Part shown: piece by piece, positions 52,633-61,000 of the stretch
How the letters are laid out: each line of letters begins with the position of its first letter
How positions within the stretch are numbered: position 1 is the first letter of the stretch
Assembly (NCBI GenBank): GCA_038736355.1
Contig: JAVYML010000001.1
Coordinates: forward strand, 62,001-126,000
Length of the DNA stretch: 64,000 nucleotides
Origin: Candidatus Hadarchaeales archaeon
GTDB lineage: Archaea; Hadarchaeota; Hadarchaeia; Hadarchaeales; WYZ-LMO6
Direction: 5' to 3'
Notes under the pieces: generated by a model
Seen by the model: the letters and a program-made list of their open reading frames with translations, nothing else
What the model was told of the DNA's origin: nothing
Databases searched by the model: none
Position numbers and translations under genes: made by a program

Positions 52633-53028
52633 TTGGAAATCCTGAAGGATCATCCCATCAAGCTCGAGATAGGAGGGGAGGAATGGGAAACCCTGGATGA
52701 GAAAAAGGCCTCGGAGGTCAGCGAGGCCCTCGCGGACCCCATCAGGAGGTGGATCTACCAAGAACTGGGGAAGGGTTCCCTCAGGCAGGCGGAGCTGGCC
52801 AAGAAGGCCAGCCAGGCCCTCGGCAAGAAGATCACGAACGTGCTCATCCGCTACCACCTGAACAAGCTCGCCTCGGCCGGGCTCGTGAGGTTCGAGAAGG
52901 ACGAATCCCGCCCCAGGGTGAAGATGGTGCACAGGTGTTGCGAGGTGAGGATCCAGGTGAGACCCTTCTCCCCGCCCTCCGCGGGGCTGGAGGAGGTGCT
53001 CGCTGAGACCCTGAGGAGGAGAGGCTGA
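52633..53028 (+). CDS. ArsR-like winged-helix protein paired with ParA
   Basis: 131 residues from a TTG start. The winged helix spans about residues 25-95: EALADPIRRWIYQELGKGSLRQAELAKKA, then TNVLIRYHLNKLASAGLVRFEKDE. There is no CxC metal motif, so it is unlikely to be a metal sensor. The C-terminal part carries a CC pair (HRCCEVRIQVRP). It overlaps parA by one base (TGATG), so the two form a regulator-ATPase pair like par operons. It is on the opposite strand from G1, about 610 bases from its start. Confidence 0.8.
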   Translation: MEILKDHPIKLEIGGEEWETLDEKKASEVSEALADPIRRWIYQELGKGSLRQAELAKKASQALGKKITNVLIRYHLNKLASAGLVRFEKDESRPRVKMVHRCCEVRIQVRPFSPPSAGLEEVLAETLRRRG

Positions 53029-53834
53029 TGCCCATCCTCTCGGTGATGGGAACCAAAGGAGGGGTGGGGAAGAGCACCGTGGCCATGGGGATCTCTGCCT
53101 GGCTCAGCAAGCTCCAGAAGGACATGGTCCTGCTGGTGGATGGGGACACCCACGTGAGGACGGTGGAACTGAAGATGTGTCCCGGGGCGGACGTGACCCT
53201 CTCCCAGGTGCTGGAGGGGAAGCACTCCCTAGCGGATGCCATCTACTCCTGCGCCCTCAAGGCGGGGGGAAGGCCCCTCTTCCCCAAACTGGCCATCCTC
53301 CCCGCCGGGGGAAGGTTCCTCCCTCCCGGGAGCAGGGACATCGTGGGCTTCGTGGAGCACACGGTGGGGAGGTTCGAGCGCATGCTCTCCACCCTCAGGA
53401 AGAGGTTTTCCTACATCATCGTGGATACACCCGCCTCCGTGGGGTTCGAGCACCTCATCCTAACCGCCATAGCCGACGCCCTCCTCTTCGTGGTGAACCC
53501 AGACCTGGATTCCATCCTCTCCTCGAAGATGACGGCGGAGGGGCTGAAGGGACTCCTGGGCCTACAGGCGGTAGGGGTGGTGGTGAACAGGGCACCACGA
53601 GGAAGCTCGGTGGAGGAGTGGGTCCTCCAGGCGGGGGAAATAGCTCCCGTCCTTGGGGTGATAGAGGACGACGAGCTCGTGGAGGACGCCTTCAGGAGGG
53701 ACTTACCCGTGGTGGCCCTTTATCCGGAGGCACCCTCCAGCCAGGCTTTGAAGAAAATCGCTGAGGAGATCCTGAAGCTGAGGATCGAGCCCACCAGGCT
53801 CCTCCCCAAGCTGGAGCTGGCGAGGGGCTCGTAG
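53028..53834 (+). CDS. ParA/MinD-family ATPase
   Basis: 268 residues. The deviant Walker A starts at the N-terminus (LSVMGTKGGVGKSTVAMGI), the A' box is LLVDGDTHVRTVEL, and Walker B is YIIVDTPASVGFEH. It is more distant from the two MinD-like proteins at 15476 and 26453 than these are from each other and carries an inserted segment with two Cys (KMCPGAD and YSCALKAGG). Coupling to an HTH gene is typical of partition or regulatory ParA systems. The third ParA/MinD gene within 38 kb, it may serve the giant proteins or an unrelated positioning task. Confidence 0.85.
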   Translation: MPILSVMGTKGGVGKSTVAMGISAWLSKLQKDMVLLVDGDTHVRTVELKMCPGADVTLSQVLEGKHSLADAIYSCALKAGGRPLFPKLAILPAGGRFLPPGSRDIVGFVEHTVGRFERMLSTLRKRFSYIIVDTPASVGFEHLILTAIADALLFVVNPDLDSILSSKMTAEGLKGLLGLQAVGVVVNRAPRGSSVEEWVLQAGEIAPVLGVIEDDELVEDAFRRDLPVVALYPEAPSSQALKKIAEEILKLRIEPTRLLPKLELARGS

Positions 53835-53843
53835 GGCTTATAT

Positions 53844-53876
53844 TTCTGGGGCAGAAGTTACTTCTGGGGCAGAAGT
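53844..53876. promoter_or_regulatory. Paired 15-bp direct repeats, each a hairpin, abutting the ATPase start
   Basis: TTCTGGGGCAGAAGT occurs at 53844-53858 and 53862-53876, spaced 18 bases. Each is itself an inverted repeat; the second is ACTTCTG-GGG-CAGAAGT with perfect 7-base arms. They fill the space between a TATA-like CTTATATT at 53838-53845 and the ATG at 53877. This is an operator-like arrangement covering the transcription start. Confidence 0.7.
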
Positions 53877-54926
53877 ATGCTCTTCGACGAGAGGCCCAAG
53901 GAGGAGAGACGGGACCTTTTTGGCAGGGAGAGGGAACTGGAGGAGCTGAAAAGGGCGGCGAAAAGACCCCTGGTGCTCCTCTTGGGAATAAGGAGGATAG
54001 GTAAAACCTCCCTCCTGAAGGTTGCGCTGAAGGAACTTGGGAGACCCACCCTCCTCCTGGACGCCCGAAACCTGGGAGAGAACTATGGCAGAAGAGAACT
54101 TTATTCCCATCTCGCCAACAGTCTCCAGCCCCTCCTCCCCAAGATGGAGAGGGTGCTCAGGGCGGTGAGGGGGGTGAGGATCCTGGGAACGGAAGTGGAA
54201 CTCCGATGGAAGGGGGAAGAGACCTTCTCCCTTTCGGAACTCTTCGATAAGCTCGACCGGGAAGGTGCGGTGATCGCCATAGACGAGGCCCAGAGGCTCA
54301 GGGGGCCCCTCTCCCCCGAGATAAGGAATGCCCTCGCCCACGCCTACGACTACGATCGGAACCTCACCTTCATCCTCACCGGCTCCGAGGTGGGCCTCCT
54401 CAGGGATTTTCTGGGAATCGAGGACGAGGCCTCCCCCCTGTACGGCAGGTATGCCCATGAGGTGGTGCTGGACAGGTTTGAGCGGGAGAAATCCTTGGAG
54501 TTCCTGAGAAAGGGATTCGAGGAGGCCGGAAGGAGGGTGGATGAGGGAGTTCTGGAAAGGGCGGTCGAAGAGCTGGACGGGATTCCCGGATGGCTCACCT
54601 TCTTCGGTAACTCCTATCTCTCCGGAAAGCCCGATCTTCCCTCCATCAAAAGAAAAGCTGTGGGGTTGGCGATGGAAGAGCTGAAGCACCTTTTGAAGGG
54701 AAGACCGAAGAGATATGGGCTGGTCCTCAAGGCCGTAGCCGAAGGGAAAGGGGGCTGGAGCGAGGTCAAGAGATACGTGGAAGAGAGGGAAGGGTGTACC
54801 CTTTCCACCAGCGTCCTGCATAACATCCTGGAGAACCTGGAGAAGATGAGCATCCTGAAGGACTACACTTTCCTGGATCCCGTCTACCGGGAGGCCGCCA
54901 AACTCCTTTATCCAAAACTGGTCTAA
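53877..54926 (+). CDS. Archaeal ATPase_2-family (STAND-like) AAA protein
   Basis: 349 residues. It begins FGREREL and has Walker A LGIRRIGKTSLLK (about residues 37-49), Walker B GAVIAIDEAQRLR, a sensor region NLTFILTGSEVGLL, then a winged-helix C-terminal domain. This fits the archaeal ATPase_2 (PF01637) family, which spreads widely in archaeal genomes, often with promoter palindromes. Its role is poorly known; some relatives are linked to mobile elements or toxin-antitoxin-like behaviour. The gene is intact, next to a second ATPase gene that has been split by an insertion element. The 54914-54940 inverted repeat overlaps its stop codon. Confidence 0.87.
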   Translation: MLFDERPKEERRDLFGRERELEELKRAAKRPLVLLLGIRRIGKTSLLKVALKELGRPTLLLDARNLGENYGRRELYSHLANSLQPLLPKMERVLRAVRGVRILGTEVELRWKGEETFSLSELFDKLDREGAVIAIDEAQRLRGPLSPEIRNALAHAYDYDRNLTFILTGSEVGLLRDFLGIEDEASPLYGRYAHEVVLDRFEREKSLEFLRKGFEEAGRRVDEGVLERAVEELDGIPGWLTFFGNSYLSGKPDLPSIKRKAVGLAMEELKHLLKGRPKRYGLVLKAVAEGKGGWSEVKRYVEEREGCTLSTSVLHNILENLEKMSILKDYTFLDPVYREAAKLLYPKLV

Positions 54927-54940
54927 TATGGACCAGTTTT
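54914..54940. promoter_or_regulatory. 27-bp inverted repeat (terminator and/or operator) between two ATPase genes
   Basis: AAAACTGGTC-TAATATG-GACCAGTTTT has perfect 10-base arms and ends in a T run, so it can act as a terminator hairpin for the first ATPase gene. A related but imperfect element, GGTCTAATATAGACT, follows at 54952-54966, with a TATA-like TTTTTATAAAAA between them. The two elements flanking a TATA box suggest an operator pair for the next ATPase gene (ATG 54969). Confidence 0.7.
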
Positions 54941-54968
54941 TTATAAAAACCGGTCTAATATAGACTGA

Positions 54969-55085
54969 ATGAAAAGGGAAGACTTCAAATACGTCATAGC
55001 GGAATGGCTTCAGCAGGGGATCCCGGAGGTCAAGGGAAGGGAAATCCTCCTGCCCTTGCACGGTCGTAACGGGGTTCTGAACTAA
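54969..55085 (+). pseudogene. N-terminal fragment of a DUF4143-type AAA ATPase, cut by the IS607 element
   Basis: MKREDFKYVIAEWLQQGIPE followed by a short stretch (VKGREILLPLHGRN) and a stop matches the usual N-terminus of archaeal AAA_14/DUF4143 ATPases, just before the Walker A loop. The homology then stops at about 55070, and the rest of the protein resumes at about 56905. The promoter and start are intact. Confidence 0.75.
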
Positions 55086-56293
55086 GTATGGACACGTATG
55101 GAGTCCACACCTAGTCCTTGGGCCTCACCGCCCTTGCCCCCCTCCGGGTTCATTGGGGGACTCATCAAGCTCGGCCCCTTTCGGGGGGAACCCGTGACTC
55201 CCCACATCCTAAGGAATTCCCTCCAGATGTTCCTCGCCGCATTCCCCTGCCTGTCAACCACGAGTCCGCACCTGGGGCACCTGAACTCGCCCGCCCCCCT
55301 CAGGTCTTTATTGTAGAACCCGCATCCGGAGCAGGTCCTGGAGGTGCCCCGAGCCTTCACAAAAATGGTGGCGTACCCGTTCCAGGCAGACTTGTACTCC
55401 ACGTACCTCTGCAGCTTGAGGTAGTCGTGCTTGGAGTTCTGCCTGTTCACGTTCCTGCTCTTCGTCCTGGCCACCCTCTCCTTGAAGTTCCTCAGGTCCT
55501 CGAAAACGTTGGTCCTTCCCGACAGCCGCTTGGCGAGCTTGTGCAGCGCGTCTTCAACCCTGTTCCTCTCCCTCGAGCGGTACTTCCCCAGGAGCCTCCT
55601 CCTGGTTTTATCGGGGAGCTTTTGGATCACCCTCCTCTTCAGCTCGTAGGTCCTGTGGATGGTATAAATTTCCTTCAGGTCCAGGGAGCAGTCGTTCTGC
55701 CCGTCGAAACCGTCCAGGGAAAGGAGATTTGTATCCCAGGCGACCGGGTTCTCTATCTTCAGCTCCGCTTTCTTCCTGACCGTCACTATGAGCTTATCCT
55801 GCTTGAGTATAAGTTCCCCGAGCTCCAATCCCCTTATCCTCTCCCAGCACCAGGCCTTCCTCAGGTCCAGGGTTACGCTCTCCCCATGCGGCCTCACCGA
55901 GATCCTGAGGACCCCGTTCCTGTAACTGTAGAGGGTCTCCTTGATCCTGACGAACCTCCTCTTCAGTTCGGGTTTCTCCCTTCCTGCCCTCCCCCGCAGG
56001 TACCTCTTCCTCCAGGACTTCAGGATGGAGTAGGCCTGCTTTATGGCCGAGTCCACATAGTGCTTTGAATAGGCCCATCCGGCGAGGTGCCTGTCCCTCA
56101 GCCCCTTCCTGAAAGCCCTGTCCTTCTTCAGGAACGGGATCAGCCTCTTTCCCCTCCTCTCCCAAACCATGCTCCCCCACAACTCGTCAAGGATGGCATT
56201 CAAGATCCGCATGTAGTCCTCTATGAGCCCGCCCACCTCGAGCTCGTGCGGTATCGAGTATGCCTTAACCAACAAGTTTCCTGACACCCTCAA
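55082..56293 (-). CDS. tnpB: TnpB, RNA-guided RuvC-type nuclease of an IS607 element
   Basis: 403 residues. RuvC-I is [15 protein letters not shown] (about 183-197), RuvC-II is [14 protein letters not shown] with the catalytic Glu, and RuvC-III is [15 protein letters not shown] with the catalytic Asp. The zinc finger is CSGCGF...CPRCG (about 322-345). The N-terminal part is basic and helical as in TnpB. All three acidic residues are present, so activity is possible. TnpB uses a right-end omega RNA overlapping its 3' end, here towards 55082, which would be the place to look. It overlaps the tnpA end by 29 bases. The C-terminal tail beyond the zinc finger (about 50 residues) is Gly/Pro-rich. 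Confidence 0.9.
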   Translation of the reverse strand: MRVSGNLLVKAYSIPHELEVGGLIEDYMRILNAILDELWGSMVWERRGKRLIPFLKKDRAFRKGLRDRHLAGWAYSKHYVDSAIKQAYSILKSWRKRYLRGRAGREKPELKRRFVRIKETLYSYRNGVLRISVRPHGESVTLDLRKAWCWERIRGLELGELILKQDKLIVTVRKKAELKIENPVAWDTNLLSLDGFDGQNDCSLDLKEIYTIHRTYELKRRVIQKLPDKTRRRLLGKYRSRERNRVEDALHKLAKRLSGRTNVFEDLRNFKERVARTKSRNVNRQNSKHDYLKLQRYVEYKSAWNGYATIFVKARGTSRTCSGCGFYNKDLRGAGEFRCPRCGLVVDRQGNAARNIWREFLRMWGVTGSPRKGPSLMSPPMNPEGGKGGEAQGLGVDSIRVHT

Positions 56294-56905
56294 TCACCTC
56301 CTTATACTTGTGAGACCTCATGCCGTAGAGCTTTCCAGCGAAATGAGAGACTATGGTGATCAGGTCCTCAACAAGCTCTTCCTGAGGAGTTTTCTCTTCG
56401 TGGTTTATCACTTCTATTTCTGTTCCGAAAACCGAAAACATCTTTCTGAGTGTTTCAAAACCAAACCTCGTCAGCCTGTCCTCGTAGGCTATTACCAGCT
56501 TGGATATTTTTCTCTCCGAAACCATGTCCAAGAGCTTCAGGAAGTTTTTTCCGCTTTGGTTGAGCCCGGAACCAACATCCGTCAGAATCTGAATTTCACC
56601 GTAACCCATCTCCTTGGCGTAGCTTGAAATGAGCTGCTTCTGCCTTTCAAGATCATCTTTCTGGGTCGAAGACGAAACCCTCGCATACCCCACGACCATT
56701 TTTTCCTCCCTTAAATCGAAGATGCGCTTTATTTCGCTCTCGGGAATCCTCCTTCGTCCTCCAATGGTTCTAACACACCTGATCTTGCCCTGTCTATCCC
56801 ATTGCTGGATGGTCTAGGTGGTGACTCCAAGGAGTTTTTTTCGCCTCTTTGATCGTGTAAAGCCTTTCCATCCAAGTTTCTATCATATCAAGATATTTTT
56901 ATTTG
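55085..56905 (-). mobile_element. IS607-family element (tnpA remnant and tnpB)
   Basis: About 1.8 kb holding a serine-recombinase TnpA and an overlapping TnpB on the minus strand, inserted in a DUF4143-type ATPase gene. No terminal inverted repeats or target duplication are seen, as expected for IS607. Exact ends are not determined; they lie between about 55070 and 55086 on the left and 56872 and 56915 on the right. The Walker A part of the host ATPase (about 30-40 codons) seems missing or scrambled at the junctions. Confidence 0.75.
56265..56871 (-). pseudogene. tnpA: IS607 serine recombinase TnpA with frameshift and TAG stop
   Basis: The catalytic domain ([21 protein letters not shown] with the Ser nucleophile, then [13 protein letters not shown]) is open from the internal ATG at 56699. 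The N-terminal MerR-like domain is broken: from ATG 56869-56871 it starts MERLYTIKEAKK and shifts frame in a run of seven A at about 56835-56842. The corrected frame has TAG (complement at about 56814-56816) where CAG would give ...[28 protein letters not shown]. Two separate lesions point to inactivation, although translation of the catalytic part alone cannot be excluded. Confidence 0.78.
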
Positions 56906-57993
56906 GAAACTGCTGAAGGGGCAAGGCCAGTCCCGATGAAATCCTCTACCTCGACTTCGAACATGCCAGGTTAAAAGGGGTAACGGCGGCCGACCTGGAC
57001 GAAATGCTGGTAGGCTTCTACGAGCTCACGGGCAAAAGACCCAAGTACCTCTTCCTCGACGAAATCCAGGGAGTGAGGGACTATGGGGGCTGGTTCAGGA
57101 AGAGGCTCGACGCCAGGGTCTATCTTTCGGGTTCTTCCTCCGCCCTGACCCCCAAGAGGATTGCGGGGGAGCTGAGGGGAAGGTGCGTGAACTACGAAGT
57201 CTATCCGCTTTCCTTCAGGGAATACCTCTCCTTCCTAGGCCACAGCCCTCCAAAGCCCGAGGTCCTCCTCCACAGGGAGGAAAGGGGCAAACTCCTCTCC
57301 CTGCTGAGGGACTACCTCCAGTATGGTGCCTATCCCGCGGTTGCGCTGGAAGGGGACAAGAAGCGCGTGCTGAAGGCCTATTTCGACTCCGTGGTGGTCA
57401 GGGATCTGGGCGGAACACCCCTGGCCGAAACCCTCGCCCTCTACCTCACGGCGAACTATGCCCAACTGACGACCCTGAACAGGATCTACAACTACCTCCG
57501 GTCGCTGGGTTTCCAAGTGGGCAAGGAGAAGACCATGGAGCTCCTGGAGAGGGCGAGGGAGACCTACTTCGCGTTCACGATCGAACAGTTCAGGAAGAGC
57601 GAGAGGGAAAGGAAGATGAACCCCAAAAAGCTCTACATCGTGGATACCGGCTATCCCACCGCGCTGGGGTACGAGTTCTCGGTTTCGAGGGCCATGGAAA
57701 ACGCCGTCTACCTGGAACTCCTGAGGAGGGGGAAGGGGGAGGTGTACTACTGGAAAGAGTACGGGAAGAGCACCGGAGCTGAGGTCGACTTCGTGGTGAG
57801 CAAGAACTTCAGGGCGGAGGAGCTGATTCAGGTAACCTACGGGGAGGAAGAAATCAGGGAAAGGGAGGTAAGGGCTCTGGAAAAGGCAAAGGAGGAACTC
57901 GAACCCAAGAAGCTCAAGATCCTGACATGGGACTACAGAGGGGAAATAGAAGGGATGGAGGCCGTGCCGTTATGGTATTGGTTGCTGACATGA
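56905..57993 (+). pseudogene. C-terminal fragment of the DUF4143-type AAA ATPase
   Basis: From about 56925 the frame reads SPDEILYLDFEHARLKGVT, then YLFLDEIQGVRDYGGWFRKR (Walker B DEIQ), VYLSGSSSAL (sensor) and VYPLSFREYLSFLG. The DUF4143 C-terminal nuclease-like part ends in KSTGAEVDFVVSK. Everything after the Walker A is therefore present and the frame is open for about 330 codons to TGA 57991-57993. Together with 54969-55085 it is one gene interrupted by the IS607 element. The start of the open part at ATG 57004 could give a truncated protein without the P-loop. Confidence 0.82.
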
Positions 57994-58085
57994 GCGGTTC
58001 GCGAGTCCGTGCTGGAAAACCGACCATCGGTCCACTTCTCTGGGGTTAAGACGCCAGGAGAGCGGGAACTCCGCTTTGCAGAGCC
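57994..58085. other. Short convergent intergenic gap
   Basis: 92 bases between the ATPase fragment and the convergent G3 stop. CTCTGG...CCAGGAG can pair weakly, which might serve as a terminator. I see no RNA gene or ORF. Confidence 0.35.
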
Positions 58086-61000
58086 TCACTCAGTCCTCCC
58101 CATCAGCTTCTTCAGCTTCTCCAGGGTTTCCCTGGTCTCCGGGGCCCTCACCGTCTCTCCTTCCTTCTCGGGCAAGGGCCTGGCCCTTATCCTGATCTCC
58201 AGCTCCTCCGGTCGGACACGGGGCTCCACGGGCCTAATCACCCCTGCAAGCTTGGCAGGGGGCACTGCGGGCGGGGCCCTGCCGGCCCTGAGGAGGGACT
58301 GAAGGGCCTCCTCCGGAGCCGGAATGGGTGAGGGCCTGAGGGGTTTCAGGGTGAGGGGCTTGGCCTCGGGAAGCTCCTCGAAGGCTGGGCGGGCGGGTTC
58401 AAGCTTCCGCAAGGAAACGGCCGGAACCACCCTTTCGGGCAGCTTCAGCCTGGGACGCACCAGGCTGGACAGCGGAACCTTCGGGAGGATGGGGCGGAAG
58501 CGCCAGAGGTAGATGAAGTAGCCTGCCGCCCCCACCGCCATCAGGCTCCCCGCCAGGAGGAGGAGCAGGAGGGGCGGCCAGGAGAAGGGCGGGGGCAGGG
58601 TTGGGGCCTTCCTCCCGTACAGGGCCAGGGCCCTTGGGTAGAAGGTGAGCTCGGTCGAGAACACCAAAGCACCCTCTTCCCTTCCCTCCAGCTTCATGAG
58701 CACCTCCCTCCAGCCCTCACCGTCGAAGGCGAGGAGCTTGAGCCCTCCCTCCTTCACTCCCTTCTCTTCCATCCAGTCCTCCGAGACCTGGAGCTCCACC
58801 CTTGTTCCCTCCACCATCTGGGAGGAGGTGCTGAGGCCCAGCAGGGCCCCTCCGTACGCCCGCTCCAGGGAAGGCCAGAGGGCTCCCCTCACCTCTTCCC
58901 CCTTCACCTCCAGCAAGCCCAGCGAGACCACCCTCTGCTGCTCGCGGAAGACGATTCCTACCTTCCTCACGAACCAGGAGGGCGGGTGGAAGACGAACTC
59001 CACCTCCCCTCCCGGAGGCACGTTCTCCGCCATCTTCCTCAGGGAGGGGGTCAGGGTGAGGAAGCTTCCCACCGCGAAGGAGGAAGAGAGACCCGCCCCG
59101 TTCACCGCCCTCACCCTCCAGAAGTACCTCCCCTCCTTCAGTCCCTCGAGCCTGAAGGAGGGAGTACCCAGCTCCCTCACCGTCACCGGGGAGCCGAAGT
59201 CCGGATCGTTGTCCACCCAGAGCTGATAGGTCACTCCCGAGAGGTCAGAAACGGAAGACCAGTGGAGAGAAGGCTGGGTCGTTCCCACCATCTCACCCTC
59301 CCCTGGCGAGAGGAGGATGGGCACGGGAGGAGGTGTGAGATCAACCCCGCAGGAGGCCTTGGCCCTGAGGGGTGCGGGCTCCGTGAGGTTGTCGTTGTCC
59401 CTGGCCAAGGTATAGAACTCGTAGAATCCTTCCCCTTCTGGGGCGGTGAAGCTCCAGGACCAGGGTTCCCTCTCCGCCACCGCGAACTCCTTCCACTCTC
59501 CCCACACCACGTTGTCCCGGGAGTGCCTGTACCAGAGGGCTACCGACACCACGTATCCGTCGTTGTCCCAGGCGGTGGCGCTCACGGGGAAGGGCACCGT
59601 GTTCCTCCAGTACGGACGGAGCTCCAGCACGGAGGAGAGGGGCGGGAGGAACGGGAGGGCTTTCACCTTCAGGAGGAAGGGAGCGGTGCGCCTCTTCCCC
59701 TCCGCGTCCTCTCCCACCACCGTGAGGGAATAGGAGCCCTCTGGCGTCCCCCTCTCCACGCTGAGGTTGAGGGAGGAAGTGAAGGGAGGCATGCCCTCCC
59801 CGACCGAGAACTCCGCCAGCACCGTGGCGGGCAGGTTCTCCACCCTCAGCTTCACGGGGAGGGCGTAACCTCCGAAGGGCTCCACCCTCACCTGTACGGT
59901 GAGGCTCCCTCCCTCCGTCACCTCTCCCAGGCTCGGGCTGACCGAGAGACTGAAGTCCGCAGGTGGCGGCGGGGGAGGTGGAGGTGGCGGAGGTGGAGGA
60001 GGTGGAGAGGGCGTCTCCAGCCTGCCCTGCCAGCCCTCCAGCGCGAGCCAACCCGCACCGGCCCTAACCCAGGTCTGGAACTTCTCCAGTACCCTCCAGC
60101 CTGCCGGGAATCCAGCCTGCACCGTCCACCCTTCTGCCCTCCTCCACCCAGCCTGCGTGAAGAGGGGCGAACTCCATCCCTCCACCAGTTGCCAGCGTGC
60201 CGCCTCGGTTCCCGCCGAACCAAACCATCCTTCCACCGCGGACCATGAGGCCTCCGCCCAAATCCAGCTCTGCCAGGCTTCCGTCACCTTCCAGAGGCCC
60301 CTGGCCGAAACCCCCTCCTGCCAGCCCTCCAGCACCCTCCAGCCAGGAGGTGTGACCATTCCCTCCACCCACTCCTCCAATCCTTCCCAACCGGCCGCTC
60401 CACCCAGCGTGCCCGACCACCCTTCGAGCGCTGACCAGGCGAAGGGAACCAGGAGCGAGGACCACCAGGAGTCCGAAACCACCCAGCCCGCCACAGTCCA
60501 AGTTCCTCCCAGCCAGCCCTCCAGGCTTTCCCACCCCGCTGCCGTTCCCGTTCCTCCCGTCCAAGAGTCCAGCCCGTACCAGAGCATGGGGGCCCCTACC
60601 GCCGTCTGCCAGCTCTCAAGGGAGAGCCAGGCCTCCCTGAGCGTCACGATGAAGACCCCTGAAAAGTTCTCGTTCCCGGCCCCGTCCACCACCACCCTCC
60701 AGTAGTAAGTTCCGGCGGGAAGGAGGTCCTCGCAGGTGTGGTAATTCTCCGTTATTCCCACCTTGCGGTAGGAGAGGGGTGGGGAGAAGGTGGATTCGTT
60801 GTCCACCTGCAGCTCGTACTTCACCCCCGAAAGATCCGCAACGCTCGTCCAGCGGAAGGTCAGGCCTACTCTTGAAACCGTGCTTTCGTTCTCAGGCTCC
60901 AGCAGGGAGGGGGCAGGTGGAGGAACGGGGTCATAACCGCAGGAGGCGTCCGGGACGGGGGGCGGAGACTCGTGGTTGCCCGAGTTGTCCCAGGCCCTGG

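Noticed and set aside
54914-54940. Pure intrinsic terminator only
   Set aside because: A hairpin plus T run is present, but a related element recurs on the other side of a TATA box just ahead of the next start, so an operator function is at least as likely.
56810-56820. TAG in tnpA read as pyrrolysine
   Set aside because: A frameshift also lies upstream, the position is Gln-like in an ordinary DNA-binding domain, and no pyl genes are seen in the window.
57994-58085. Possible tRNA (GGTTCG-like stretch) in the gap before G3
   Set aside because: No cloverleaf can be formed: acceptor and anticodon arms are missing and the space is too short and GC-irregular.
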